Origin: Microbacterium flavescens
GTDB lineage: Bacteria; Actinomycetota; Actinomycetes; Actinomycetales; Microbacteriaceae
DNA: 64,000 nucleotides
Assembly (NCBI RefSeq): GCF_018588945.1
Contig: NZ_JAFIWA010000001.1
Span: forward strand, 372,001 to 436,000
Direction: 5' to 3'
Shown: piece after piece, positions 17,412 through 26,130 of the stretch
Numbering within the stretch: position 1 is the stretch's first letter
How the letters are laid out: every line of letters starts with the position of its first letter
Notes under the pieces: generated by a model
Seen by the model: the letters and a program-made list of their open reading frames with translations, nothing else
What the model was told of the DNA's origin: nothing
Databases searched by the model: none
Position numbers and translations under genes: made by a program

Positions 17412-18232
17412 GCGCCGCGACCGTCACCGATGCGCCGATCCGAGTGGGCGGCGTACGCGCCCTCTGGGCGGGCAACCCGCAGTCTGTCGTGCAGCGCGGG
17501 CTCATCGCGGCGCGCTCCTCGAGCTGGATCATCGTGCTCTCCGGCTTCTTCGAGCCGGTGTTCTACCTGGCGTCGATGGGCATCGGGCTCGGCTCGATCA
17601 TCGGCGACGTGCAGACCTCCAGTGGCGTCGAGGTCTCGTACGCTGCCTTCATCGCTCCGGCGCTGCTCGCCGTCTCCGCGATGAACGGCGCGATCTACGA
17701 CTCGACCTGGAACGTGTTCTTCAAGCTCAACTACGGCAAGCTCTACGAGGGGATGCTCGCGACGTCGCTCGGCCCGCTCGATGTGGCCCTGGGCGAGATC
17801 CTCTACGCTCTCCTGCGCGGCCTGCTCTACGCCACAGGGTTCATGATCATCATGCAGATCCTCGGGCTGAACCTCGCGCCGACCGCGATCCTCGCGATCC
17901 CCGCCGTGCTCCTCGTCGCCTTCGGCTTCGCCAGCCTCGGCATGGCCGTCACGAGCTACATGAAGACGTTCCAGCACATGGACTGGATCAACTTCGTCCT
18001 TCTGCCGATGTTCCTGTTCTCGGCGACGCTGTACCCCATCTCGGTCTACCCCGAGTGGGTCCAGCAGATCATCATGGCGTTCCCGCTGTGGCACGGCGTC
18101 GAGCTCGTGCGCGGTCTCACCACGGGCGTCCTCACGCCCGAGATGTGGTGGCACGTGCTCTACTACGTCGTCATGATCGCCATCGGCCTGGTCTTCACGA
18201 CCAAGCGCCTGCGCGCGCTGTTCCTCGACTGA
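17408..18232 (+). CDS. ABC-2 type transporter permease 2
   Basis: The 274-residue protein has six hydrophobic segments and the same late motif as its neighbour (FSATLYPISVYPEWVQQI, PLWHGVELVRGL), so the two permeases are distant paralogues that should pair as a heterodimer. Its GTG start overlaps the TGA of permease 1 (GTGA), so translation is coupled. It ends the operon. The exported molecule is not evident from the neighbourhood. Confidence 0.93.
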   Translation: MSAATVTDAPIRVGGVRALWAGNPQSVVQRGLIAARSSSWIIVLSGFFEPVFYLASMGIGLGSIIGDVQTSSGVEVSYAAFIAPALLAVSAMNGAIYDSTWNVFFKLNYGKLYEGMLATSLGPLDVALGEILYALLRGLLYATGFMIIMQILGLNLAPTAILAIPAVLLVAFGFASLGMAVTSYMKTFQHMDWINFVLLPMFLFSATLYPISVYPEWVQQIIMAFPLWHGVELVRGLTTGVLTPEMWWHVLYYVVMIAIGLVFTTKRLRALFLD

Positions 18233-18238
18233 CAGGGA

Positions 18239-19117
18239 TCACGCCCCGCACTGCGGGTCGGTCGTGAACGCGGTCGCCCGGAACGCCCGCGCCTGCAATC
18301 CTCCGTCCGGGTGCGGAGCGAGGTCGATCCAGGCGAGCTCGTAGCGGTTGTCGTGGAAGGCGGAGAACTCGACGGGTGCAGCGTCGGCCGGTGGGTTCAC
18401 CACGCGGGGCAGCATTTCGAGCAGCGCGGCGAGCCCACGCGCGGCCGTTGCGGCTTGCAGCGGATCGCCCGCGGAGGTCTCGAACGTGTTGATCAGCACG
18501 CGGATCGCTCCCTCGCGGGTCGCGGCCGACGGAAGCGCGCCCGGCGGGTAGGTCTCCTCGACGCTGCACCTCGCCGAGATGACCGGCGCCGGGATGCACT
18601 CCGGCCCATCGGTATCGAAGCCCACGGCCCCGAACATGCCGACCCGGTAGCCTCCGCTTCGCTGCGGGTCGATGTGAATGCTGCCGAGCGAAGCGCCGTC
18701 GTCCGCGATCGGCTCGACAACCAGATAATCGTCCGCGTCCACGGTCGCCTCCGCATCCGGCAGCGCCTCGAGCCCCGCGCGGAGAGTGCGGATCGCGATG
18801 CGCGCGGACTCCCGATCGGTGTGGCTCGGCTGCATGGGCTCGGATGCCAGAGCCTTCTCGTACCACTCGAGCATGTCCTGGATCGCGCCGGCGCGGGTGG
18901 CCGGCCCGGGTGAGCCGTCCCACTCGTAGACGCCGCCCTCGCCGCACTCGTTCGACGGGACTCGTGTGGACACCGGCTGCGGGGTGGGGGCGTCCGCAGC
19001 GCTGTCGGGCGGACCGGCCGCCGCGCACGCCGACAGCATCAGCGCGAGCAGCAGTGCGCCGACGGCGGTGGAAGACGCGCGCCGTCTGCGCTCGGTGACT
19101 CGGCGAAGGGTCGCCAT
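18239..19117 (-). CDS. Hypothetical lipoprotein
   Basis: The 292-residue protein has a lipoprotein signal: a basic N-terminus (RRVTERRRR), a hydrophobic stretch and the lipobox LMLSAC with Cys31 as the lipidated residue. It is then low-complexity Ala/Pro/Thr and a soluble domain with several cysteines (NECGEGG, PECIPAP, ARCSVEE, DPQCGA) that may form disulfides outside the cell. No known family was recognised. It stands alone, converging on the ABC-2 operon with a six-base gap. Confidence 0.85.
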   Translation of the reverse strand: MATLRRVTERRRRASSTAVGALLLALMLSACAAAGPPDSAADAPTPQPVSTRVPSNECGEGGVYEWDGSPGPATRAGAIQDMLEWYEKALASEPMQPSHTDRESARIAIRTLRAGLEALPDAEATVDADDYLVVEPIADDGASLGSIHIDPQRSGGYRVGMFGAVGFDTDGPECIPAPVISARCSVEETYPPGALPSAATREGAIRVLINTFETSAGDPLQAATAARGLAALLEMLPRVVNPPADAAPVEFSAFHDNRYELAWIDLAPHPDGGLQARAFRATAFTTDPQCGA

Positions 19118-19157
19118 GCCTTCAGAGTGTCGCGGCCGCCGCCGTCGTCTCAGACAA

Positions 19158-19199
19158 GAGAGCGGATGCCGCAGGCGCAGGCCCGCGGCATCCGCTCTC
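19158..19199 (-). terminator. Terminator of MHS transporter gene
   Basis: GAGAGCGGATGCCGC and GCGGCATCCGCTCTC form perfect 15-base arms with a 12-base loop. It lies 29 bases after the MHS transporter stop and before the lipoprotein gene. Confidence 0.8.
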
Positions 19200-19228
19200 C
19201 GGCTCGAATCGTGGTCGGAGAATGGCTC

Positions 19229-20686
19229 CTACAGTGACCCGGTCTCGCCGAGACCCAGGTTGTCGTCGTAGCTGACGTCCTTCGTCTCCTTGGAGAGCGC
19301 GAGGGCGATGATCGTCAGCACGCTCGAGGCGGTGAGGTACACGCCGACGAGCCACGGCTCGCCGCCCGTCGCCGCCCACAGCGCGACCGCGATGATCGGC
19401 GCCAGGGCCGCCCCGAGGATCGACGACACGTTGTACGAGATCGCCGACCCGGTGTAGCGGACGTTCGTGGGGAACAGCTCGGGCAGGATCGCGCCCATCG
19501 GCCCGAAGGTGGCGCCCATGAGCATGAAGCCGAAGATGAGGAACGCCTGCACGAGCGCGCCGGTGAACATCGGATCCAGCTGCGGCAGCAGGAAGACGTT
19601 GAAGGTCAGGCCGAAGACGCCGATGGCCGCCGTGACCCACAGCAGGAGCTTGCGGCGCCCGATCGTGTCGGCCACCGGGCCGGACAGCAGCGTGAAGATG
19701 CCGAAGAACACCACGCCGATGATCTGCATGATGACGAAGTCGGTGTAGCCGAACCCGAGACCGGGCACGTACGTCGCCGCGTCGAACGGGGTACCCGCCG
19801 ACTCCGCCGCGGCGCGCGCGGCCTCGGTCTGCGCCTTCGTGCCGTACGACAGCGTGAAGCTCGTCATCAGGTAGAAGAGCACGTAGGTCGCCAGCATGAT
19901 GAACGTGCCGAGGATCAGCTGCCACCAGTGCCGGCGCACGGTCTCGCCCAGCGGGAACTTGCGGATCGCGCCCTTCTTCTCGGCCCGGACGAAGGTCTCG
20001 GACTCCACCAGGCGCAGCCGCACCCAGAGGCCGACGATCACCATCACCGCGGAGAACAGGAACGGCACGCGCCAGCCCCACGCGAGGAAGGCCTCGGAGC
20101 GCTGCGCGGTGCCCTCGGGGTGGGGGAGCGCGAAGTTGATCAGCAGGAAGATCGTGTTGGCGATGATGAACCCGAGCGGTGCACCGAGCTGCGGGAACGT
20201 CCCGTACCAGGCGCGCTTGCCCGCGGGCGCGTTCTCGGTGGCCACCAGCGCCGCCCCCGACCACTCGCCGCCGAGGGCGAAGCCCTGCGCGAGGCGGAGG
20301 ATCAGCAGCAGGAGCGCCGCCCACAGGCCGATGTCGTTGAACGTGGGCAGGAAGCCGATGAGGAAGGTCGCGATGCCCATCGTGAGCAGCGAGGCCACGA
20401 GGGTCGCCTTGCGACCGAACTTGTCGCCGAAGTGCCCGAAGACGACCGCGCCCAGCGGGCGGGCGACCATGGCCGCGCCGAAGACGCCGAACGAGGCGAG
20501 GAGCGCGGTGGTCTCGTTCCCGGTGGGGAAGAAGAGGATCGGGAAGACGAGCACCGCGGCGGTGGCGTAGACGTAGAAGTCGTAGAACTCGATCGTGGTG
20601 CCGATCAGGCTCGCGGTGATGACGCGCGAGCGAGGATTGGCGGGAGTGATCGCGGGGGTGGGGGCTGATGCAGTGGGGGAAGACAT
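19229..20686 (-). CDS. MFS transporter, metabolite:H+ symporter (MHS) family
   Basis: The 485-residue protein has 12 hydrophobic segments and the MHS signature at its start (LIGTTIEFYDFYVYATAA), GHFGDKFGRK after segment 2 and RLAQGFALGGEWSGAALVATENAP. Relatives import organic acids or osmolytes with protons (KgtP, ProP, shikimate transporters). The cargo cannot be inferred because neither neighbour is an enzyme gene. It is monocistronic, with strong hairpins after it and after the gene upstream. Confidence 0.93.
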   Translation of the reverse strand: MSSPTASAPTPAITPANPRSRVITASLIGTTIEFYDFYVYATAAVLVFPILFFPTGNETTALLASFGVFGAAMVARPLGAVVFGHFGDKFGRKATLVASLLTMGIATFLIGFLPTFNDIGLWAALLLLILRLAQGFALGGEWSGAALVATENAPAGKRAWYGTFPQLGAPLGFIIANTIFLLINFALPHPEGTAQRSEAFLAWGWRVPFLFSAVMVIVGLWVRLRLVESETFVRAEKKGAIRKFPLGETVRRHWWQLILGTFIMLATYVLFYLMTSFTLSYGTKAQTEAARAAAESAGTPFDAATYVPGLGFGYTDFVIMQIIGVVFFGIFTLLSGPVADTIGRRKLLLWVTAAIGVFGLTFNVFLLPQLDPMFTGALVQAFLIFGFMLMGATFGPMGAILPELFPTNVRYTGSAISYNVSSILGAALAPIIAVALWAATGGEPWLVGVYLTASSVLTIIALALSKETKDVSYDDNLGLGETGSL

Positions 20687-20840
20687 TCAATACCTGTGAA
20701 ACGCGAAGCGGGGATCCTCGTGGGACGGGTGGTGGGCAGCCGCGCGACGCGGGGTGACGCGTCAGGCGGCTCTGCACTGGGTCACCGTGAGCCGAGGCTG
20801 TTCCCCCGGCTACGAGGATCAACCCTAACCCCGAAGCGGG

Positions 20841-20878
20841 AAAGCGGATGCCGCGGCCCCGGCCGCGGCATCCGCTTT
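20841..20878 (-). terminator. Terminator of small membrane protein gene
   Basis: AAAGCGGATGCCGCGGCC and GGCCGCGGCATCCGCTTT are perfect 18-base arms separated by two bases, 13 bases after the stop of the gene at 20892. As a symmetric hairpin it could work in both directions. Confidence 0.8.
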
Positions 20879-20891
20879 TCCCAGTCCTGGC

Positions 20892-21245
20892 TCAGCGCCA
20901 GAGGACTCCGAGGGCGGCGTTGGTGAGCGTGAGCACTCCGATCGACCAGAACACGGCCGCGGGAACGGACCCGCTCTTGCGCTCGCGGCCGGCGCCGATG
21001 CCGAGCAGAGCGCCGATGATCAGCAGGATCACGAGCTTCACGCCGATCTTGACGTAGTTGAGCTCGTAGTCGATGCCCCACGGGGCGGCGAGGATGAGCC
21101 CGGCGACGCCGGCGATGGCGAGTCCCCAGTGCATCAGGCGGGTGATGCCCCGGTGGCCGTTGACGAGCTCGACGGCCCACGCTCCGAAGAGGATCGCGAA
21201 CCCGACGAGGTGGAACAGCAGGACGAGGTGGCGAAGGAACTCCAT
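20892..21245 (-). CDS. Small integral membrane protein
   Basis: The 117-residue protein has four hydrophobic segments (from LVLLFHLVGFAILFGAW to FWSIGVLTLTNAALGVLW), with conserved-looking His in FHLVGF and MHW. It resembles small actinobacterial Fis1-like or DUF-type membrane proteins, but no function can be assigned. The ATG at 21245 is chosen because a TACCGT box lies seven bases upstream, implying a leaderless mRNA; a GTG three codons earlier would fall inside that box. It stands between the riboflavin operon and the MHS transporter. Confidence 0.8.
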   Translation of the reverse strand: MEFLRHLVLLFHLVGFAILFGAWAVELVNGHRGITRLMHWGLAIAGVAGLILAAPWGIDYELNYVKIGVKLVILLIIGALLGIGAGRERKSGSVPAAVFWSIGVLTLTNAALGVLWR

Positions 21246-21252
21246 GGACGTC

Positions 21253-21258
21253 ACGGTA
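21253..21258 (-). promoter_or_regulatory. -10 box of small membrane protein gene
   Basis: TACCGT on the minus strand ends seven bases before the ATG at 21245 and so decides that start. Confidence 0.5.
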
Positions 21259-21312
21259 TGCCCGTCGCGTCGCGGCCGCCAGCAAGGCGCGCCTCACCGG
21301 GCGCGGTCGGGG

Positions 21313-21792
21313 TCAGCCGGCGCGCAGCTCGCGCAGGACGAGGGCGGTGCGGATGGCCGCGTCGGCTGCCTCGTGGCCCTTGTCCTCCTCGGAGTCCGCG
21401 AATCCGGCACGGGCGATGCCCTGCGCCTCGTCGTCGAGCGTGAGCACGCCGAAGCCCACCGGCTTTCCGGTGTCGAGCGCGACGCGGGTCAGCCCGTCGG
21501 TCGCAGCCGACGACACGAACTCGAAGTGCGGCGTGCCGCCGCGGATGATCACGCCGAGAGCGACCACCGCGTCGGCGCCCGCATCGAGGGCGGCCTTGGC
21601 CGCGACGGGCAGCTCGAACGAACCGGGGACGCGCACGAGTCGCCAGGTCGCACCGGCGGCCTCGAGGGCGCGCTCGGCGCCGGCGATGAGGCCGTCGGTG
21701 ATCACGTCGTGCCACGTGCCCGCGATCACGACGACGTCGAGACCGGAGGCGTCGAGCTGACCGGTGGCCTGGGGAGCGCCCTTGCCGCTCAT
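21313..21792 (-). CDS. ribH: 6,7-dimethyl-8-ribityllumazine synthase
   Basis: The 159-residue protein is lumazine synthase, which condenses the RibA/RibD product with 3,4-dihydroxy-2-butanone 4-phosphate. The family landmarks are WHDVITDGLIAGAERAL, VPGSFELPVAAKAAL, VALGVIIRGGTPHFEFV with the catalytic His, and GVLTLDDEAQ. It is the last gene of the rib operon, and its ATG overlaps the ribBA stop (ATGA). It usually forms a 60-subunit or pentameric shell. Confidence 0.97.
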   Translation of the reverse strand: MSGKGAPQATGQLDASGLDVVVIAGTWHDVITDGLIAGAERALEAAGATWRLVRVPGSFELPVAAKAALDAGADAVVALGVIIRGGTPHFEFVSSAATDGLTRVALDTGKPVGFGVLTLDDEAQGIARAGFADSEEDKGHEAADAAIRTALVLRELRAG

Positions 21793-23069
21793 CGCTCTGC
21801 TCCTTCGTGCATCTGCGCGAGCGCGTCGGCGAGGTCTTCCTCGTCGATCAGGTGACCCATGCGGTCGCGCTTGGTGGCGAGGTACTGGTGGTTGTTCGGA
21901 CCCACACCGACCAGGAGCGGAACCTGCTCGACGATGTCGAGGCCGAACTCGCGCAGCTGGTTCACCTTGTCGGCGTTGTTGGTGAGCAGGCGGACCTTGT
22001 CGACGCCCAGGTCGGCGAGGATCCCGGCGGCCGCTGCGTAGTCGCGTGCATCGGCCGGCAGGCCGAGCGCGAGGTTGGCGTCGACGGTGTCGAGTCCGCG
22101 CTCCTGCAGCGAGTAGGCGCGCAGCTTGTTGATGAGCCCGATGCCGCGCCCCTCGTGTCCGCGCATGTAGACGACGACGCCGCCGTCCTGCTCGATGGCG
22201 TCGAGCGCGGCATCCAGCTGGGGGCCGCACTCGCACTTGAGCGAGCCGAAGGCCTCACCCGTGAGGCACTCGGAGTGCACGCGGACGAGCGGCGACTCGC
22301 CGAGCTCGCCCGACACCACCGCGAGGTGGTCTGTGCCCGTCACGCGGTCCTTGTAGGCCAGGAACCGGAACTCGCCGTGCGAGGTGGGCACGAGAGCCTC
22401 GGCCCGCAGGCTCACGCGCCGCTTATGCGCGGCGTGCACCTGGGCGTCGGGATCGAGCGGCTCGTGCTCGTTCAGGTAGGCGATGAGCTGCTCGATCGTG
22501 ATGACCGGGACGCCGTCGCGGGCGCCGAGCTCCTGGAGCCCGGGCAGTCGCATCATCGAGCCGTCCTCGGCCACGACCTCGGCGATCGCGCCCACCGGCT
22601 GCACGCCGGCGAGACGCATGAGCTCCACTGCCGCTTCGGTGTGACCGCCGCGCTCGCGCACGCCGCCCTCGACGGCGCGCAGCGGCAGGATGTGGCCGGG
22701 ACGGATGACGCTGGTCGGCACCGACTCGGGGTTGGCGAGCACGTTCAGCGTGTGGGCGCGGTCGGACGCGCTGATGCCGGTCGACACGCGATCGGCGGCG
22801 TCGACGCTCACGGTGTAGGCCGTGGAGCGGGCGTCCTGGTTGATCTCGACCATCGGCGGCAGGTCGAGGCGGTCAGCCCACTCGGCGGGCATCGGCGCGC
22901 AGATGAAGCCGCTGGACCAGCGGACGGTCCACGCCAGCCACTCGGGCGTCGCAAGCTCCGCGGAGAGGACGACGTCGCCCTCGTTCTCGCGGTTCTCATC
23001 GTCGGCGACGATGACCGGCTTGCCGGCGCGGATCGCGTCCAGCGCCTCGGGAATGGTGGAAAGGCTCAT
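21789..23069 (-). CDS. ribBA: Bifunctional 3,4-dihydroxy-2-butanone-4-phosphate synthase / GTP cyclohydrolase II
   Basis: The 426-residue fusion has an N-terminal RibB domain (IVADDENRENEGDV, about 1-205) that makes the four-carbon unit from ribulose 5-phosphate, and a C-terminal RibA domain with the zinc-binding cysteines in CLTGEAFGSLKCECGPQ and the substrate loop MRGHEGRGIGL. It supplies both precursors of riboflavin. The ATG follows GGAGG by about eight bases and overlaps the stop of ribE. Confidence 0.97.
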   Translation of the reverse strand: MSLSTIPEALDAIRAGKPVIVADDENRENEGDVVLSAELATPEWLAWTVRWSSGFICAPMPAEWADRLDLPPMVEINQDARSTAYTVSVDAADRVSTGISASDRAHTLNVLANPESVPTSVIRPGHILPLRAVEGGVRERGGHTEAAVELMRLAGVQPVGAIAEVVAEDGSMMRLPGLQELGARDGVPVITIEQLIAYLNEHEPLDPDAQVHAAHKRRVSLRAEALVPTSHGEFRFLAYKDRVTGTDHLAVVSGELGESPLVRVHSECLTGEAFGSLKCECGPQLDAALDAIEQDGGVVVYMRGHEGRGIGLINKLRAYSLQERGLDTVDANLALGLPADARDYAAAAGILADLGVDKVRLLTNNADKVNQLREFGLDIVEQVPLLVGVGPNNHQYLATKRDRMGHLIDEEDLADALAQMHEGAER

Positions 23070-23752
23070 TTCGAGCCTCCTTCCGTGGGTGCGGCGGCGG
23101 CCGCGGGGTAGTCGGGGACTGCGGGTGCGGCCGGAGCCGCTGAAGCGAAGGCGTGAAGGCGCTGCACGTGGCGCGCGAGGATGTCGGTCTCGAGGTTGAC
23201 GCGGTCGCCGGGGACCCGGCTGCCGAGGGTCGTCGCCTCGAGCGTCTCGGGGATGAGCGAGACCTCGAACCAGTGGACGCCGTCGGCAGGCACCGCCGGG
23301 CTGACCGCGCTCACGGTGAGCGAGACGCCGTCGACGGCGATCGAACCCTTGTCGACGACGAGCGGCGCGAGGTCGGCCGGGAGCGCGATCCGCAGGACGC
23401 GCCACTGCGCGCCGGGCCGCACCTCGAGCACCTCGCCGGTGCCGTCGATGTGACCCTGCACGATGTGCCCGCCGAGCCGCCCGTGGGCGACGGTTGCGCG
23501 CTCCAGGTTGACGGGACGCCCCGCCGCCACGCCCTGCAGCGTCGACATGTCGAGCGTCTGGCGCATGACGTCGGCGGTGAACCAGTCCGCTCCCTGGCCG
23601 ACGACCGTGAGGCACACGCCGCTGACGGAGATGGAGTCGCCGTGCGCGGCATCCGACACCGCCTTCGGAGCTCGCACGGTGACGCGCACGCCGTCGCCGG
23701 ACGGCTCGATCGCGGTGACTTCGCCGATCTCCTCGACGATTCCGGTGAACAT
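23066..23752 (-). CDS. ribE: Riboflavin synthase, alpha chain
   Basis: The 228-residue protein has two tandem lumazine-binding barrels, beginning MFTGIVEEIGEV and GHIVQGHIDGTGEV, and dismutates two dimethyl-ribityllumazine molecules to riboflavin. The last 25 residues are an Ala/Pro-rich tail beyond the usual family end. It overlaps ribD by one base (TGATG) and ribBA by four, so the operon is translationally coupled throughout. Confidence 0.96.
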   Translation of the reverse strand: MFTGIVEEIGEVTAIEPSGDGVRVTVRAPKAVSDAAHGDSISVSGVCLTVVGQGADWFTADVMRQTLDMSTLQGVAAGRPVNLERATVAHGRLGGHIVQGHIDGTGEVLEVRPGAQWRVLRIALPADLAPLVVDKGSIAVDGVSLTVSAVSPAVPADGVHWFEVSLIPETLEATTLGSRVPGDRVNLETDILARHVQRLHAFASAAPAAPAVPDYPAAAAAPTEGGSK

Positions 23753-24777
23753 CAGCTGACTCCTTCTGTGGCGGGGGCGGCGACGACCAGCAGGTCATCG
23801 CCGAGCTTCTCGACGTCGCGCACCGTGAGGCGTCGCGCTTCGCCGATGGTCGTGACGCCGACGTCGCGCAGCGCGAGCATGTCGCCGCCGATCAGCGCCG
23901 GCGCGATGTACACCAGGAGCTCATCGGCGAGTCCGGCGCGCACGAAGGACGCCGCGACGGCGGGACCGCCCTCGACGAAGACCCGGTGCACGCCGCGGCG
24001 GCGCAGGTCGGACAGGGCGGCGTCGAGGTCGCCCGGGTACTGCAGGAAGGGGTGCGGATGCCTCAGCACGGCTGCGTCGTCGGGCACCGGCCGCTCGCCC
24101 AGGACGACCGGGATCGGCTGATGATCGAGGAGGGATCCGTCGTCGGCGCGCGCCGTGAGGGCGGGGTCGTCGGCGAGGAGCGTGCCCGTGCCGACGACGA
24201 TTGCGTCGGCTGCGGCGCGGCGCTGGTGCACGTCGGCGCGCGCGGCGGGTCCGGTGATCCACTGACTCGTGCCGTCGGGTGCCGCGGCACGGCCGTCGAG
24301 GCTCTGCGCCCACTTGACCGTCACGTGCGGGCGGCCGAGCCGCTGGACCGTCAGCCAGGAGTCGAGGAGCTCGCGTGCCTCGTCGGCCAGCACGCCCGAC
24401 TCGACGGCCACGCCGGCGTCGCGCACGCGATCGGCACCGCCCGAGGAGACGTCGTTGGGGTCGTCGATGGCGTAGACCACGCGGGACACGCCGGCGGCGA
24501 TCAGCGCCACGGCGCACGGGCCCGTGCGCCCGGTGTGGTTGCAGGGCTCGAGCGTGACGATCGCGGTCGCCCCGTCGGCGTCGCCTGGGGAGAGGCGGGA
24601 GAGCGCGTCCACTTCCGCGTGCGGAGTGCCCGCTCCGCGGTGCCAGCCTTCCGCGAGGACGTCGCCGTCGGCGGAGATGATCAGGGCCCCGACCTGCGGG
24701 TTGATCCCGCGCGGGCCGCGACGGGCGAGGTCGAGCGCCCGACGCATCGCGTCGCGCTCAGCCGGTGTCGCCGTCAT
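23752..24777 (-). CDS. ribD: Bifunctional pyrimidine deaminase / reductase
   Basis: The 341-residue protein carries an N-terminal zinc deaminase domain (PHAEVDAL with His53 and Glu55, then PCNHTGRTGPC with Cys79 and Cys88) and a C-terminal NADPH reductase domain (VTVKWAQSLDGRAA, RVFVEGGPAVAASFV). It carries out the second and third steps of riboflavin synthesis. The ATG at 24777 follows GGAGG by eight bases; upstream in-frame codons are non-coding leader. It is the first gene after the FMN riboswitch. Confidence 0.96.
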   Translation of the reverse strand: MTATPAERDAMRRALDLARRGPRGINPQVGALIISADGDVLAEGWHRGAGTPHAEVDALSRLSPGDADGATAIVTLEPCNHTGRTGPCAVALIAAGVSRVVYAIDDPNDVSSGGADRVRDAGVAVESGVLADEARELLDSWLTVQRLGRPHVTVKWAQSLDGRAAAPDGTSQWITGPAARADVHQRRAAADAIVVGTGTLLADDPALTARADDGSLLDHQPIPVVLGERPVPDDAAVLRHPHPFLQYPGDLDAALSDLRRRGVHRVFVEGGPAVAASFVRAGLADELLVYIAPALIGGDMLALRDVGVTTIGEARRLTVRDVEKLGDDLLVVAAPATEGVS

Positions 24778-24849
24778 CCGTGTCCTCCGTGTGTCCGGTC
24801 GCGATGATCCGGGGCACGGGAGACCGGCAACGCGCATGGCGTCGCCCGT

Positions 24850-25006
24850 GCTGCCTCCCATCCGGACTAGCGACAGTCACCTGTCGCATCACCGTCGGTT
24901 CCGGATTTCCACCGGATCAGCCGTGGCGGCATCTGTTCGGATGCTGGTGCCTTGGCTCGCGGACTGTCACCGCCGGTTCGGATTCTCACCGACCCCGGAG
25001 CACGTT
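24850..25006 (-). ncRNA. FMN riboswitch (RFN element)
   Basis: Read on the minus strand, the conserved RFN blocks are present in order: GGGGTCGGTGAGAATCC, GGCGGTGACAGTCCGCGAGC, GATCCGGTGGAAATCCGGAA, CCGACGGTGACTGTC and CGGATGGGAGGCAGC. It lies 70 bases before ribD. Binding of FMN should lower expression of ribD-ribE-ribBA-ribH, either by termination or by masking ribosome binding. Confidence 0.96.
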
Positions 25007-25073
25007 GATGCTCTCGAGTCTACTCAACGTCCCCGACGCGAGTTCATTCCATGTGTCCGCATGAAACAGTCGC

Positions 25074-26033
25074 TCAGTCGGCGAGCGCCCGCGCGACCGC
25101 CTCATCGACCACGAGGTCGGTCACCAGGCCGGCGGCGAGCGCGCCCCGGAGGCTCGCGAGCTTCGAGACGCCCGATACGACGCACAGCCGCCGCGGCACC
25201 GCACGCAGCACGTCGAAGCGCGGCCCGGTCGCGCGCTCGTTGAGAGGGATGCCGTCGCTCGAGCCGTCTGCGCGGAAGAAGACCGTGGCCACGTCGCCGA
25301 CCACACCTTCGGTCTCGAGCGATGCGAGCTCCTGCGCCTCGAGATATCCGCCCGAGTAGACGTGACTGGGCACGCGGGAGTCGGCGGAGCCGGTGCTGAA
25401 CACGACGAGGTCCATGGCCGCCTGCATCGCGAGGATGCGCCGCGTGCTGCGCTCGCGCCACATCGCGCTCTTCGTGCGCGGGTCGTCGAAGAACGCGGGG
25501 ACCGGGAACTGCTGAGCACTGCCGCCGTACGCGGCGGCGAAGCGGCTCAGGATCTCGCTCGCGTAGAGCAGACCGGTGGTGTGGGTGTTGCCCGAGCCGT
25601 TCAGCTGGACGAAGGTCGTGCCGTGCACCTGCTGGGGGGCGAGGCGCCGGCTGATCGCGGCGGTGGTCGATCCCCACGCGACGCCGACGGTCATGTCCTC
25701 GCGGATGAGGTCGCCCAGCAGGTGCGCCGCGGCGACCGAGACCCGCTCCAGGCGCTCGACCTCGTTCGCGTCGTCGGGAACGGGGACGACCTGGGCCGTC
25801 ACACCGAAGCGCTCGGCGAGGTGCTCCTCGAGCAGCTGCGGAGCCGCGAACGGCGAGCGGATGCGGATGTCGACGATGCCCGTCGCCCGGGCCTGGGCGA
25901 GCAGCCGCGAGACGGTCGAACGCGACGTTCCGAGCTCGCGCGCGATCGCCTCCATCGTGCGGTCCTGCACGTAGTAGAGGTGCGCGGCCGTGAGCGCGCG
26001 CTGCACCGACCGCGCGTCCAGGGGCTCGTCCAC
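25074..26033 (-). CDS. SorC-family (DeoR-like) sugar-binding transcriptional regulator
   Basis: The 319-residue protein has an N-terminal Crp-like or sigma-like helix-turn-helix (MEAIARELGTSRSTVSRLLAQA) and a C-terminal SorC/CggR effector domain of the isomerase-like fold (VGVAWGSTTAAISRRL, SGVSKLASLRGALAAGLVTDLVVDE). It faces glpD-glpK across 97 bases and is inferred to regulate them, sensing a glycerol-derived phosphate. The GTG at 26033 is chosen because an upstream ATG at 26051 lies in the palindrome at 26046-26057. Confidence 0.88.
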   Translation of the reverse strand: MDEPLDARSVQRALTAAHLYYVQDRTMEAIARELGTSRSTVSRLLAQARATGIVDIRIRSPFAAPQLLEEHLAERFGVTAQVVPVPDDANEVERLERVSVAAAHLLGDLIREDMTVGVAWGSTTAAISRRLAPQQVHGTTFVQLNGSGNTHTTGLLYASEILSRFAAAYGGSAQQFPVPAFFDDPRTKSAMWRERSTRRILAMQAAMDLVVFSTGSADSRVPSHVYSGGYLEAQELASLETEGVVGDVATVFFRADGSSDGIPLNERATGPRFDVLRAVPRRLCVVSGVSKLASLRGALAAGLVTDLVVDEAVARALAD

Positions 26034-26045
26034 CCGCCCATCGTT

Positions 26046-26057
26046 GCACATGTGTGC
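26046..26057. promoter_or_regulatory. Candidate operator between SorC regulator and glpD
   Basis: GCACA-TG-TGTGC is an inverted repeat in the divergent intergenic space, 13 bases upstream of the regulator GTG and about 75 bases upstream of glpD. Confidence 0.5.
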
Positions 26058-26130
26058 ATGCGGCCTGCAAGGACGTCCATCGGTGACATCATGGAGGGAC
26101 AGCAGACCACGAGCACGACGGGGGATGACG

